A stretch of 64,000 nt of DNA, taken from the NCBI GenBank assembly GCA_032209605.1, contig JASFXZ010000010.1, positions 9,011,385 through 9,075,384 of the forward strand. The letters are read 5' to 3'. Source of the DNA: Mactromeris polynyma (taxonomy: Eukaryota > Mollusca > Bivalvia > Venerida > Mactridae). Every line of letters starts with the position of its first letter. The first letter of the stretch is position 1. Both the position numbers and the translations under genes were made by a program. Below the pieces are notes generated by a model. The model was not told the DNA's origin. It did no database searches and saw nothing but the letters and a program-made list of their open reading frames with translations. Shown here one piece after another: positions 37,401-46,520 of this stretch.

Positions 37401-38230
37401 GTAAAAATGGACTTGAAGTGTGATTGTAATATTGAGGTGGTCTTATTATTGAGGTGGTCTTTAAATGAGTTTTACTGTACTTCATAAACTTGAAACAACT
37501 TTGTGTGTGCCCAATAATGTTTGGCGCAATACTTAATCATAAAGACACAGCATTGTGAATTTGTTATATTTCTGCTTCTTCCTCCCATTGATTGTATTGA
37601 AATGTGAGAATGTCAGCATGTAAATGTAATACAATGAACTTGATGGATCATTTGAGCATACACGTATAGATGTATTATATAAATATTGACTGCCTTGAGG
37701 GTGACAGTGCATCTTGTCAACCCGAGGCAACACTGTCGACCGAGGCTTTAGCCGCAATGTATGCAATGTATAGGGAAAACAGTCACGTGAGGTATAATAA
37801 ACATAAATATATGTATAAATTTACAGGAGTAAAAAAGTTGGCGAATTGACGATTTCCGACATTTTGCATGTAGAAATGTTTGTCATGGTTTAATAGTTAA
37901 GTACATAATCAATACTTCTGTGGACGAGGAAAAATTATGATGAAATATATTGTTGCGACATTTTCACAATTTTAACTTTACCGCTTACATGATATGTATC
38001 CTATTTTCCAGAAAATTGGACGTCAGTTAAGACCATTAGAGTCCTGGGGACCTTGTGAAAGTAAATATACTGCAGCGTACCTAGAACAGAAAGCCTACTA
38101 CAGTGAAAGAACATTCAAAGATCTATTGTGTTACAATCTGTTTGGCTCCTACCCTACATCATCGATAATGTCCGAGAGAATGAATGTACACAAAGAGATG
38201 AACCTCCTAGCAGCGGATCTCCAGATTTAG
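13433..38230 (+). CDS. SLC6-family sodium-coupled transporter, 13 exons, 653 aa, complete
   Basis: Twelve-helix Na+-coupled symporter of the neurotransmitter/amino-acid (SLC6/NSS) family at the plasma membrane. Exons: 13433-13583, 28361-28492, 29641-29983, 30416-30548, 31048-31182, 31670-31773, 32734-32858, 33400-33512, 34365-34496, 35372-35471, 35936-36036, 37036-37209, 38012-38230; all phases join. TM1 has [13 protein letters not shown] (30-42), followed by NGGGAFLIPF. The long EL2 has the Cys pair [10 protein letters not shown] and several N-glycosylation sequons. TM6 has [12 protein letters not shown]8 has GVDSQ, TM10 has [15 protein letters not shown]. The start ACCATGG is a strong Kozak. 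Gly34 sits where monoamine carriers have Asp, which argues for an amino-acid-like substrate. Oddities: Asp37 and Asp342 at Na1 Asn positions; Phe57, Met306 and Ala346 at chloride-site positions. Intron 1 contains the complete CDK20 gene. Substrate unknown. Confidence 0.93.
13976..14456. mobile_element. 481 bp TA-flanked MITE rich in GTTAACTAG palindromes
   Basis: Termini TGGTGGCATACTTCTGCCAC and, inverted, TGGTGGCATACTTATGCCAC, continuing for over 40 bp; TA on both sides (13974, 14457). The interior is made of variants of AGTTAACTAG, so it can fold at many points. It lies ~390 bp after SLC6 exon 1. Confidence 0.75.
14775..15465 (+). repeat. 97 bp tandem array, seven copies
   Basis: CACGTATG (or CACGGATG) recurs at 14844, 14941, 15038, 15136, 15233, 15330 and 15427, a period of 97-98 bp. 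Each unit has CCACGTCACGTATG, GCATGACGTTTTC and ACATCATTGTACAAA. The first unit is the most diverged. In SLC6 intron 1. Short ORFs here are repeat artefacts. Confidence 0.9.
16150..16292 (+). mobile_element. SINE 3' fragment, same family as at 7422
   Basis: Contains ATGTGGAGAAGTTGCCGGCT, GTAAGTTAGTACTGGT, AGGAAAAACTGGTTAGGT and GAGAAACGGCGTTAAACCC. The tRNA-like head is missing. In SLC6 intron 1. Confidence 0.65.
18458..27204 (+). CDS. CDK20: Cyclin-dependent kinase 20 (CDK20/CCRK), complete, 343 aa
   Basis: Ser/Thr kinase known in animals for control of ciliary length and the cell cycle. Coding exons: 18526-18600, 19447-19520, 19763-19802, 20444-20632, 21263-21384, 21804-21866, 22548-22599, 23628-23699, 24935-25090, 25957-26145; total 1,032 nt including stop. 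Human CDK20 is 346 residues. Visible motifs: [16 protein letters not shown] (P-loop), catalytic Lys33 in [14 protein letters not shown] with the codons for R and D on different exons (Asp127), DFGLA (145-149), T-loop [16 protein letters not shown], and the C-terminal [18 protein letters not shown] typical of CDK20. Residue 161 is Ser rather than Thr. An acceptor at 18451-18457 suggests the 5'UTR is spliced; an in-frame TAA at 18478 fixes the start. Poly(A) signals AATAAA at 26158 and 27199. The whole gene lies within SLC6 intron 1, same strand. Confidence 0.96.
19037..19150 (+). repeat. ~22 bp minisatellite in CDK20 intron 1
   Basis: About five copies of GGTCAACTCGTACC with spacers such as CTTTCTTT. 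Local and imperfect. Confidence 0.75.
22134..22148 (+). repeat. Run of about 15 G
   Basis: Homopolymer in CDK20 intron 6; a likely site of length polymorphism or assembly error. Flanking text (GTATATAGTGGAAGCTTC, ATCGTGGAAACTTC) belongs to a dispersed repeat also seen near 51020. Confidence 0.8.
22226..22473 (+). pseudogene. Retroelement RNase H-like fragment in CDK20 intron 6
   Basis: One frame reads [16 protein letters not shown], then [17 protein letters not shown] and NKVKRVV, and ends at a stop. The TDAS-x-GNL-x-DG pattern followed by a CCP-x-AW block resembles the RNase H region after the reverse transcriptase of LTR-type retroelements in aquatic invertebrates. No adjacent RT or integrase was found, so this is a truncated relic. 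It lies on the same strand as CDK20 and does not interrupt its exons. The exact retroelement family is uncertain. Confidence 0.55.
24265..24526 (+). mobile_element. TA-flanked MITE, family A, copy 2, with nested insertion
   Basis: Ends CAGTCGAACCTCGTTAATTC and GAACGAGGTCTGACTG, flanked by TA. It differs from copy 1 chiefly by an 82 bp insert at 24332-24413. In CDK20 intron 8. Confidence 0.75.
24332..24413. mobile_element. 82 bp micro-MITE nested in family A copy 2
   Basis: Terminal inverted repeats CCTTGCGTTC and GAACGCAAGG are perfect over 10 bp. CAG occurs on both sides, while the uninterrupted copy at 2562 has one CAG at this place, so the 3 bp target duplication is shown directly by the empty site. 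Confidence 0.75.
24600..24875 (+). mobile_element. Single-core copy of the element expanded at 57.4-58.6 kb
   Basis: Contains one core unit (TCTCTAAGTCAAAGAG, ATATCTCGGCCAAGTTCG) and the same right end (CTGACTTATGACGGGCGTAT) as the array at 57395-58580. A short inverted pair ATACGCCC (about 24611) and GGGCGTAT marks the ends. In CDK20 intron 8. Confidence 0.7.
26158..26163 (+). terminator. Proximal poly(A) signal of CDK20
   Basis: AATAAA lies 13 nt after the CDK20 stop codon, followed by a T/G-rich stretch. A second AATAAA at 27199-27204 would give a ~1 kb 3'UTR. Which is used cannot be told from sequence. Confidence 0.45.
26447..26503 (+). repeat. 18 bp tandem repeat, about three and a half copies
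   Basis: TCTTTGATTGTATAGTAA repeated head to tail, the last copy partial. In the long-form CDK20 3'UTR. Confidence 0.9.
26869..27019 (+). mobile_element. TA-flanked MITE, family A, copy 3
   Basis: Ends CAGTTGAACCTCATGTATTT and GAACGAGGTCCGACTG, flanked by TA. An internal segment present in copy 1 is missing. It lies just after CDK20, within SLC6 intron 1. Confidence 0.7.
27199..27204 (+). terminator. Distal poly(A) signal candidate for CDK20
   Basis: AATAAA followed within ~40 nt by TTTTGTATTTTTTATACC, a plausible GU/U-rich downstream element. Use of this site would include the 18 bp repeat and the TA-flanked MITE at 26869 in the 3'UTR. Confidence 0.4.
27463..27605 (+). repeat. MITE family B-like partial copy
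   Basis: GTGAAACCTCGATAATAAGAC starts like family B and is followed by diverged TTGGTCTTAATTTTGAAGTGG. No intact right end. Confidence 0.4.
28700..28935 (+). repeat. ~31 bp tandem repeat, about eight copies
   Basis: Units like AGTTACCTCAGTCATTGTCT followed by TTAAGATTTCA. In SLC6 intron 2, ~200 bp after exon 2. Confidence 0.85.
30593..30690. mobile_element. ~98 bp inverted-repeat element, family C
   Basis: Left CACAAGAGATTGTCATGAG, right CTTGTGACAATCTCCTGCGG, inverted. A related element is at 32865 and a half copy at 28626-28676. All three lie in SLC6 introns. Confidence 0.6.
30770..30965 (-). mobile_element. Probable tRNA-derived SINE, degenerate
   Basis: On the minus strand it starts CGAGGGGCCTCGGTACTCCA and carries B-box-like GCGGGTTTGAATCAC, followed by ATGTGAGGAAACCATCCAGC. 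Different family from the element at 7422. In SLC6 intron 4. Confidence 0.4.
31308..31562 (+). repeat. ATC/ACC-rich microsatellite
   Basis: Impure ATCATCACC-type trinucleotide repeat in SLC6 intron 5. It creates long open frames on both strands (poly-Ile/Thr and poly-Met/Val) that are not genes. Confidence 0.9.
32865..32960. mobile_element. ~96 bp inverted-repeat element, family C, at an SLC6 splice donor
   Basis: Left GGGAATTGTAACAAGTTATC, right GTAACCTTGTTACAATCTCC. It begins about six bases after the exon 7 donor (GTTGTA), so the donor's downstream context now comes from the element. Confidence 0.6.
34130..34220 (+). repeat. GAAT/ACAA tetranucleotide-like microsatellite
   Basis: Impure runs of GAATGAATGAAC and AAACAAACAAAC in SLC6 intron 8. 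Confidence 0.75.
34684..34849 (+). mobile_element. MITE family B, copy 2
   Basis: Left CAGTAAAATCTCAATAATAA, right TAAGTGAGGTTTTACTG; TA on the left. Lies in SLC6 intron 9, shortly after exon 9. Confidence 0.65.
35667..35764. mobile_element. 98 bp element with AAGGCGAT/ATCGCCTT ends
   Basis: Ends AAGGCGAT and ATCGCCTT are inverted. A second copy at 31793-31886 shares AAGGCGAT, AAATAGCCAT and CAAGATGAAATGTATACT but has lost the right terminus. Both in SLC6 introns. Confidence 0.55.
37298..37477 (+). mobile_element. MITE family B, copy 3
   Basis: Left CAGTAAAATTACAG, right TTATTGAGGTGGTC and GAGTTTTACTG, TA on both sides. In SLC6 intron 12, about 90 bp after exon 12. Confidence 0.65.
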
Positions 38231-38244
38231 GTCAAATATGAATA

Positions 38245-38595
38245 CAGTAAAAACTCAATAATAAGACCACCTGATCTAAAGATACTTATATACGTGTCGA
38301 TGTATGAAACAGAAAGAAGATTATCACCTTCCTTATTCATATACAGATCAATTGGTTTTACTTTCTGCCCTCAAAATGAACACTGCCACGTTTCATTCTC
38401 AAGAACTTGGATTGACAAAAGGTTGAACAAAGAGTAAAAAGGTAAAAATGGACTTGAAAATTGTGTCTTCTTATTGAGGCGGTCTTACTTTTGAGGTTGA
38501 ACAAAGTGTAAAAAGGTAAAATTGGACTTGAAAATTGTGTTCTTAATTTAGTGGTGGTCTTATTATTGAGGTGGTCTTTAAGCAAGGTTTTACTG
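38245..38595 (+). mobile_element. MITE family B, copy 4, internally duplicated
   Basis: Ends CAGTAAAAACTCAATAATAA and CAAGGTTTTACTG, TA on both sides. The internal stretch with GGTTGAACAAAG and TGGACTTGAAAATTGTG occurs twice (about 38418-38505 and 38497-38560). It begins 15 bp after the SLC6 stop codon, so it would be in the 3'UTR. Confidence 0.65.
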
Positions 38596-38599
38596 TATA

Positions 38600-41095
38600 T
38601 ATATAATTTGTCACCCAAATTCTACTAAACTGTAACTCAAGTTTTGGCGATCATGTGGTCTTGGCACTCGTAAAGGTTTTCATTTTGATGAGCTGACTTT
38701 ACGGTCAATGTACTCTGTTGTTTATAGAACTTAGCTAAGTAAGGTAAATTATGATTCCACAAACCTGTTTCTTCTTCAATTTCTATTGCTATTCAAAACT
38801 TCAAATGCGTTTTTTCTCAAAATGGAAAATTGAGACATGGGTTTGTGGAATTATGGCAACAACATATATACCGTCTCCTGTGGTCGAGTGGTTATACCAT
38901 TATTTCAAAACTGTGTCAAATGTCATGAAAAGTAGTTCTTTGCTTTCTTGTTTAAAATCATTGGATAAGATTCATATTTATGGCAGGTTCGCAAGAACAA
39001 CATCTAAAACCATTCATCTCAATTTTCCTCAAAATGCTCGATGTTGTGCCATTATTGCAGAGATGTTATACAAGAGCAACAAATGATAGCTCTGCTCAGA
39101 GATTGAAGACTAGTCTGAAAACTCAAGCATCCAATTGGTTGTTTCTGAGTGCAGTCTTAAAACTAACCAATGGCAAGTCTGCATTGTGAGACTGGTCTGC
39201 AGAATCAGTTTTTATAATCTCTAGCCCAGAAATTCAAGAAGATTTGCATTTTATCATTGTTCATATTGAATACTATCATGTAACATTGTATTGTGCAATA
39301 TTTTGTATTGATCGCACAGTTTGTGCATTGTATTCTGTTCACCAATGTATACATAGTTTCCACACCTACAATATTTACCTCCCTTGTTCTTCATCATCAA
39401 CCATTTTGATAGGCAAATCTGATAAGCCCTTATATGGAGTGCTTTCCAATTATGTGAAAACTGAGAAAATACCAAGAGAATTTGCATGTGACAACCACTT
39501 TTTCTTCAACTTACTGAGACAACTGTCCACAATGAGCAAAATGGATAAGTTCTTTTTTTATCTAATTATACTCCCAATAAACTTGAAGGAAATTTGCCCA
39601 TCAATATGGCCGACTATTCAGAACAAGGGAGGTAAATATTGGAACTATTTATTGTGTATTATGCACTGAGACATATATTTTTCAATAAATGACAGCATGA
39701 AAATGTGTTTTTTGTTCTTCATTTTCTAGAATAATTGTGTTCTAGTAATGGGTTTTTGTAGCGATAAATAATTTTTAGTTATGGATCCTGCAGTTTTAAT
39801 GGTTAAGATATTATCTTGACTTTTGGTACTTTCTAGTTATGTTCACCTGTATGGGTGTTTTTATTGTAAAAAGTGGAATAATTGTATCTGTCACATCTAA
39901 CATCAATTTGTGGCAGTCTCCGAGATTTTTTGCCCAAATGACCTATTTTGGTGAAATTGAGTCATTAACATTTCTGAATGCAGGGATATTCGTAGGTCAC
40001 AACAAAACAAAAATTATTTCAAAACGTCATTTTTTTAGGGAATTACTGCACTTTTAGTATAGTCATGAAGACTAGATCTACAAAAACAATCTGAGTTCCC
40101 CAAATTTAATACAGCAAATATGTTTTCAGATACAATAATATTTTACAAATAAATGTGTATTATTCTTTTCCTTGCTTCTCCTCCAATGAATCGTAAATAT
40201 TTTACCGAAATGTTTCAACAAGCTGTTGCAATGAATATGAAAATGAGGCTCAGTACATTTGGGCCAAAAATCTCAGAGACTGCCACAATTATTGTCAGGT
40301 GACAATCATGGATTTACTGTTTTATTGTTAGCTATTTGACTAGTCTGCCATCATTAAACAATTGAGAAATTATTAATTTTGGCCAAATGTGCTCCAATAG
40401 GTGCTCAAACTCATTGCCCTTATCACTTTATCACACCGAGCTTCACCAAACTGAGTAGACAGTCTGATCCCACAAAATACAACATGTTTGGAATTAATTA
40501 ATGCTATTTGTGTGATTTAAACTTGAGTTCACAATCTATATTATGAGCAATGCAGAAATGCATTGAATTTGCAACAAAATCTAACACTGGCTCAAGCTGG
40601 AAAATACTATAAATTATTGTCTAATGTAATACCCTCCTTTTTAATTTTCTCTTTAAAAAGTTTAAGCAGGGGTTGTAACAACAGAATGTTCTCAATCCTG
40701 AAGATTTGCCGAGGTCAAAGTTTTAGCAGAAGTCACGTCAAATGATCTCAATCACTCAGCTGCTCTGGTCGAAGCTTCAATGACCCTAGCCTAGATTACC
40801 TGCCCTTGCCATTACTCTTATGCGCAGAGGACGCTGGGTACCAGACTACAATGACCCAGCATTATCAGATGCAGGCGTCTGATGATCTGGACTATTGAAA
40901 CATATTCGTACACAAATCTTTCGTACCAGACGCTATTCGGTCCCTATCCCCAAAAAAATCATCAGATTTACATCGATCTAAAAGTGACCGTGGAGCCCCT
41001 AAATTCGGATTAATCCGGAACTTAAGAACTCCTGTTTAATTGACAACTGCAGGTTTTTGACTTGTCGTTCCAGTTGCACAGATTGACGTTTTAAT
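38600..41095. other. Region after the SLC6 gene, no gene recognised
   Basis: Several open frames of 60-141 codons (e.g. 39244-39669) lack domains, splice context or family resemblance. 39085-39210 resembles dispersed sequence at 8460-8530 and 23430-23550 (AGACTGGTCT and ACCAATGGCAAG-like blocks). The first part may be SLC6 3'UTR. Confidence 0.5.
39684..39689 (+). terminator. Possible poly(A) signal for the SLC6 gene
   Basis: AATAAA about 1.45 kb after the SLC6 stop codon, followed by GTGTTTTTTGTTC. It is the first such hexamer with a good downstream U/GU tract that I noticed; weak evidence by itself. Confidence 0.25.
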
Positions 41096-41099
41096 TGTT

Positions 41100-41994
41100 T
41101 CAGTTTGAAACATTTCTCTCATTTCTACTCAAATGTTTGTTAGGAATACGACTTTGCAGCCAATTCTTCTCCGAGGTGGGAACTGTAGGAACATTACTTT
41201 GGCGCCATTTCTTTTTGATCAGGGTCTTTCTGTACGTCTTACAACCAGAGCATCTTGAACTTCTTTGCTTTTTTAACAAGAGACATGATGCAGATCTAAC
41301 AGTTGAGCCTATGTACATGTCTTCCTTATAAGCACTTTTTGTACCCACTGCATCAGACATTAATGTATGGAGTTCTTTATCCTTATTACCAGAACAAACA
41401 GCGTATTTGCACACCTCCTATCACGTTTTCTAACCCTTTTACTGAATAACACTTGTATCCAACAGCGTACCAAATAGGGTGATGTGGGGGCAAGGGTTGG
41501 GAGTGAACAAATATGTCCAAGTTTCCATTAATCCGAATGCATGTTTTAATTCTAGGAGACTCACTGATATCATCACTGTCATAAATGGATATAAACTTAA
41601 TGTCCTGGCTGCATGGAACACGGAAGAACTGTTCATCTACAAGTTCTTTACACTGAGCATATAACTCGATGAAAATATTTGTCAAAATAGCTGAAACAAA
41701 AATGTCCAGATCTTCAAGTGGGTCATACTTATTAATCTTTTTCAAAACAACATAAAATTCATCAGCCCACATCCCATCGGAATCACTCACTTCACTTGAG
41801 TATACATGAGTGTCATCGTCGTTGTCTTCTTCATGAGTAAATAAACACGCACAAAAATGGTCAGTTTCATATTTTCTTTCCGACTGTGCCAGTTCAGAAC
41901 TTAGTTTGAATGCTAATTTATCAGCTGATGAACGTGCTCTGCAAGGCTTCACGTTATATTTTCTATAGCTAAGCTTCGACTTTTTACGCGGCAT
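41100..41994 (-). pseudogene. Uncharacterised ORF pair, apparently one reading frame broken by a frameshift
   Basis: The first ORF starts best at 41994 (MPRKKSKLSYRKYN) and runs to 41386, about 202 aa: basic N-terminus, acidic middle (THEEDNDDDTH), then a folded-looking region ending KGLENVIGG. The second ORF (to 41100) overlaps it in another frame and carries Cys-rich CKYAVCSGNK followed by SASCLLLKKQRSSRCSGCKT and YRKTL. The Cys pattern looks like a small zinc-binding module that I associate with uncharacterised, often transposon-related, invertebrate proteins; that association is weak. A +1 shift near 41410-41415 would join the two. An intron or a sequence error are alternatives. An acceptor-like TAGTTTCAG lies shortly upstream, so a 5' exon is possible. 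Function unknown. Confidence 0.5.
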
Positions 41995-42042
41995 CTTGAG
42001 AATATGATTTAAACCTGAAACTATAATGGAAATGTTTAACAT

Positions 42043-43299
42043 TATAGCAGATCTAACAATAATAGTATAAAGTAACTATGATACAACAAGTATTAATTGA
42101 TGTGTGTAAAAAGAGCTGTTTACATATTTGATAAGAAATGACATTACTGCCTCATAGTTTTTATAGCACGTACTGCATCTGACGTAATTTGCAAGAAGTG
42201 TAACATTTTTTATGTACATGTATGCATCATAAATTGCATAATGCCACAAAAACAAGTAACAAAATCCAAAGACAATGAGGAAACATACTTCATAACAGAA
42301 GCAGTGTCAAACAATAATGTTTTGCTCATTACATTTAGTAATTAATATAGAAAAATATTCTGGCTTTGCAACAAATCTATTATGACTGAATTAAAATGTC
42401 AGTTTGGGTTGCTATGTCTTGGAAATGGGAATCACAAAGCTGGTATCCTATTGCTAATTTCTGCAGGCAGCTTCTAAACAAAAACATGGTGCCTATGCCA
42501 TGGATAATTAAAGGTTATTAATTTGGAGGTAAATCATTGTGAATTGTGTACGAGGCAATACTAAAATATCAACTAATCAGCGTTAACACAAAATAGTGTA
42601 AAATGACTAAAATGAGAATTAAAAACTTATCTTTGAAGATATTAAATGTTTTCGCGGTATTAACATCTGCGTAAGACGTCACCAAAAGAATATCACGCGG
42701 CACAGCAAATCTAACGATGTCAGAATTTTTACGAGTAGGCCTTTTACCTCGTTTTGCCCCACCTTACTCTACATGTGTTATTATATACTTAATAGTTTTT
42801 AAAGCGCTTTGAATGATTAGTTACTGGCTTCTTAGTCAATTATATTTGTGTTTATAGCTGTATGATAAGCTCGTCTTATTGCCATGAATTACATTGACGA
42901 CCATATACGTCTGTAAAATCACGTATGTTTCAAGAAAAGCACAAGCTATCTGAAAGTGTATAGAATATAATTAAGTGACACATGCAGTTGTTGAGAAGCG
43001 AGCATAATTATGTACGAAAATGTATGAAGAACGATATAAATAATATGATAATTTTCCATTAACTAACATTATGAAAAAGTATATTGTATTGGTTGACTGA
43101 CGAGTTCTTGTTTCTCCTCTTAGACGAATATTAAGAAATATTATAAGTAAGGAATGTTTCAGTTTAATTTGGATGTAATATTAGTATTTTAACTTCTAAT
43201 GCGACCGTATTTTCCGTACGGATGGCTTAACGTGTTCGGAACTGTTTATTTTCACCAAAATCTTTGGTGTTCCCGATACTTAAGCATCATTACCGCCTA
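42043..43299. other. Intergenic, nothing recognised
   Basis: AT-rich sequence without a supported ORF, RNA gene or clear repeat. It may contain the promoter or a 5' exon of the minus-strand ORF ending at 41100. Confidence 0.5.
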
Positions 43300-43920
43300 T
43301 AGTCCCAGACTGGTTGTATAGTGACACTGTGTATATGTATATGACTATATCATTAAACATATAATAGTGTCACTATACTGCGAGTCTGAGACTATAGCAT
43401 TAAACATATACAATGTGTGACGATACAGCCAGTCTGAGACTATAGCATTAAACATATTCACTGTGTGACGATACAGCCAGTCTGAGACTATAGCATTAAA
43501 CATATTCACTGTGTGACGATACAGCCAGTGTGAGACTATAACATTAAACATATACACGGTGTGACGATACAGCCAGTGTGAGACTATAACATTAAACATA
43601 TACACATTGTCACTATACAACCAGTCTTGGACTATAGCATTAAACATATACATGTACACAGTGTGACGATACAGCCAGTCTGAGACTATAGCATTAAACA
43701 TATACACGGTGTGACGATACAGCCAGTGTGAGACTATAACATTAAACATATACACTGTGTGACGATACAGCCAGTGTGAGACTATAACATTAAACATATA
43801 CACTGTGTGACGATACAGCCAGTGTGAGACTATAGCATTAAACATATACACTGTGTGACGATACAACCAGTGTGAGACTGTAACATTAAACATATACACG
43901 GTGTCACTATACAGCCAGTG
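43300..43920 (+). repeat. 48 bp minisatellite, about 12-13 copies
   Basis: Units of GTGTGACGATACAGCCAGTG followed by TGAGACTATAACATTAAACA, period 48 bp. Since 48 is divisible by three, an antisense 184-codon frame stays open with a 16-residue repeat (MFNVIVSHWLYRHTVY). No start context, domain or splice signal supports translation. Confidence 0.9.
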
Positions 43921-46324
43921 GTCTGAAGTTCCACAGAAATATATATGTTATCCTTTAAAACGTCAAAAATAACTACAGATTAAAAGTAAACCGGGAACAT
44001 TAAAATATTCAGATTACCATGCATCATGCAACAGGTTAAGATGTTTATAATACCACGTAATGTATCGAGTGGTTTGTTTTAAGCTATGCTACTGATGCAG
44101 CCGTACACGTTATTTATCTCAAATCGGGACACCTCGTACAATTCTACGAATCATAATTGACAACTTGGTCTTTCATACATTGTTGGCTCCGGCATAGAAG
44201 TTTTAACTTGCATTAAGCAAGGCAACACCTAGATATAAAACGTCGGTAAAACAGCAACTGTATCATGAAGATTAAACATGTTGCGCAAACACCACTTCTG
44301 TTCCTTCTTCAATTAGAAGAGAATTCTAATTTCTTGTATTGTTGAGCGAAATCTCAAAGACATCCAGTCTGAAATTACAATGCGGACAAGTTCTTGCAGC
44401 GTTTTAAATGTTTTCACAATGTGAAACGTCCTGATACATCCGATGATGTTCCTTAAAAAAGGCCGAGGTGTTCAGATTGGCTTGCGATGTAGCATGTCAC
44501 GCGACAATCAAGGTTTCACGTGCCATTTTTCGGCAAAAGAACATTTGTTCAACTAGACGACACTTGTTGCTTGCTTCCGCATTGAGTCTTACAATGACGT
44601 ACCGGGATTCCGTTTACTAAAAAGATCCTCATCATAGTAGGTTTAGGCATTATCTTTGATGTTGCGTGTGCCATGTACTCTAATATTTAAATTATCTCTG
44701 CCATACTTTCCACAGAGACTACATACATTCATTTTGGAAGCCATATCGGAACTACTTTCCCGCCACGTTCTTCCGAAGTACAATGTATGTGTATATTAAT
44801 AATAGCCGAAATGATCCGATTGTAATTAGTCGGCGGGAGGGCGCCGACTATATTTGATACTGTCAAAGATCTAGCCTAACTTGGGGATCAGATATTAAAG
44901 TTGACCGCCATTTGTTTTATGTAAAGAAGAGCGCTGTGACCAAACACAGGTTAAGTGATCGTATATTCAATTTGATTAGCAGTAGCGTTGTTCGACTTCA
45001 CTTGGACCACGTTATCAGCCTGATTAAATGACAGCAATAGCTTCGTAATAGTTAATTGAACTAGATGCAATTTCCCGACATTTGACCAAAACATGGCAAG
45101 TGAAATTTAACTGATCCAGCCGGAGTTTTCGTGTGACACGGGCAGACAGACGGACAAACAGTTCATAACTTGGTTCTAGTGTGACGATATTGCAATTCTA
45201 CATTTTAAAAAGCAGGCGAGAAATGTACATTGAAGGTGGCATATGTATCGTTTTTTTACCACATAATAAGCCGCGTATTTCTCACGCCGTATGGACAGAC
45301 GGACGGTTAAAGGTTTCGGCATTTCTTAGTATGAAGTAATATATATATAATCAATACCTTAAGTACTTAGGGCAGCCGACACATTAATACCAGTTTTTTC
45401 TTTATAGTTAATTATGAAATTTTGACAACGTTACTCGGTCACTCACAATGTAGTCGGTTGCCCAAATGCTACCCATAAATCACAAATTAAACAGTAATTT
45501 GAAATGTATGTTGTAACGTTTTATGTCTTGTTTATCGGAGGTGGTCGAGTTGAAAGGGGAAACTATATATAACAAAAAGATAACCGTGATGGGTGTTGGA
45601 TATTTTAAAATATGGGCGTAGTATGTGTAGAAACCGACCACCCCTAATATTCTCGTAAACATCAAGGGTAGGTATCATCGGTGAAAGATTTAATGATGAA
45701 CAACATACACAACGTGCCAAATATTATATGTCTGACGTAATTGTACACACAGTATATAACGGAGACCTTTTCATCCTTTCAGTTTAAAGAATTAATCCCT
45801 CGGGCGTGTTTTCAAACGGAAATGCACGAGAAGCTCGGTGTGTAGACAGTATGTGTAATAATTATCTTTGTCGAATACTAGCGAAAACACTCGAACACTT
45901 TTCGTAACTTTAGATTCTAGGGTCATCATAATAAGTGACCTTAAAATCACGGACTGTTATGTGTTGTGAAAACATGTGCCCTATTGCATGGCGGATGGAA
46001 ATTTTGCATGTGTTTTACGATGTTTACGACTGGATTAAATGGACGAAATTGGACATACTTCCCAAGTAATTATGTTTTATTTAGGATATATGTGTTTTAT
46101 GTGCTCATTCGCTGTGTTATATTCTGGACGTTAATGGTCCCAGATAGTGTCTATTTTCTGCGACCGAGTCAAGAAATTTGGTGGTTTGCATATGCTGATT
46201 AGGTATAAACATAATTATGTTCTTGTGCAAATTTGTCAGGAAAGATATTGCCTGATGTTGTAGCACTTGACATAGAATATGAATATCATTTTATTTGTAT
46301 TTGGTGCTGTTGTAGTAGTGTGGG
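43921..46324. other. Intergenic, no gene recognised
   Basis: Slightly less AT-rich than the surroundings, with scattered CpG. The frame at 45966-46202 (78 codons) and the minus-strand frames near 45500-45720 show no domain or splice support. Confidence 0.45.
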
Positions 46325-46335
46325 GTGAGACGACC

Positions 46336-46407
46336 GCACAGTTAGCTCAGTCGGTAGAGCACCGTACTAGTGTTACGGGGTCGTGGGTTCGAGCCCCACA
46401 TTGGGCG
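46336..46407 (+). tRNA. tRNA-Thr (anticodon AGT), best of three tandem copies
   Basis: A cloverleaf folds by eye: acceptor GCACAGT pairs with ATTGGGC except for one A-G mismatch; D arm GCTC-AGTCGGTA-GAGC; anticodon stem CCGTA/TACGG with loop CTAGTGT (anticodon AGT, Thr); T arm GTGGG-TTCGAGC-CCCAC. The A box (TAGCTCAGTCGG) and B box (GGTTCGAGCCC) for Pol III are intact. A TTTTT run follows at 46411. The acceptor mismatch and tandem setting leave open that this is a tRNA-derived repeat. Confidence 0.65.
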
Positions 46408-46520
46408 CACTTTTTCCCCTTGATTTACTTCTATAGTGGCAGTGGTATTTGACAGCCCACGGTGCTTGAGCCTCAACTGCCGGAAGGTGGAGGAGTGTAG
46501 TGGTGTGGGCTTAGACGGCC

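Noticed and set aside
39244..39669. 141-codon ORF after the SLC6 gene
   Set aside because: Low-complexity AT-rich translation without domain, conserved motif or splice context.
43345..43899. 184-codon minus-strand ORF with 16-residue repeats
   Set aside because: It is the antisense of a 48 bp minisatellite; the frame stays open because 48 is divisible by three. No start, splice or domain evidence.
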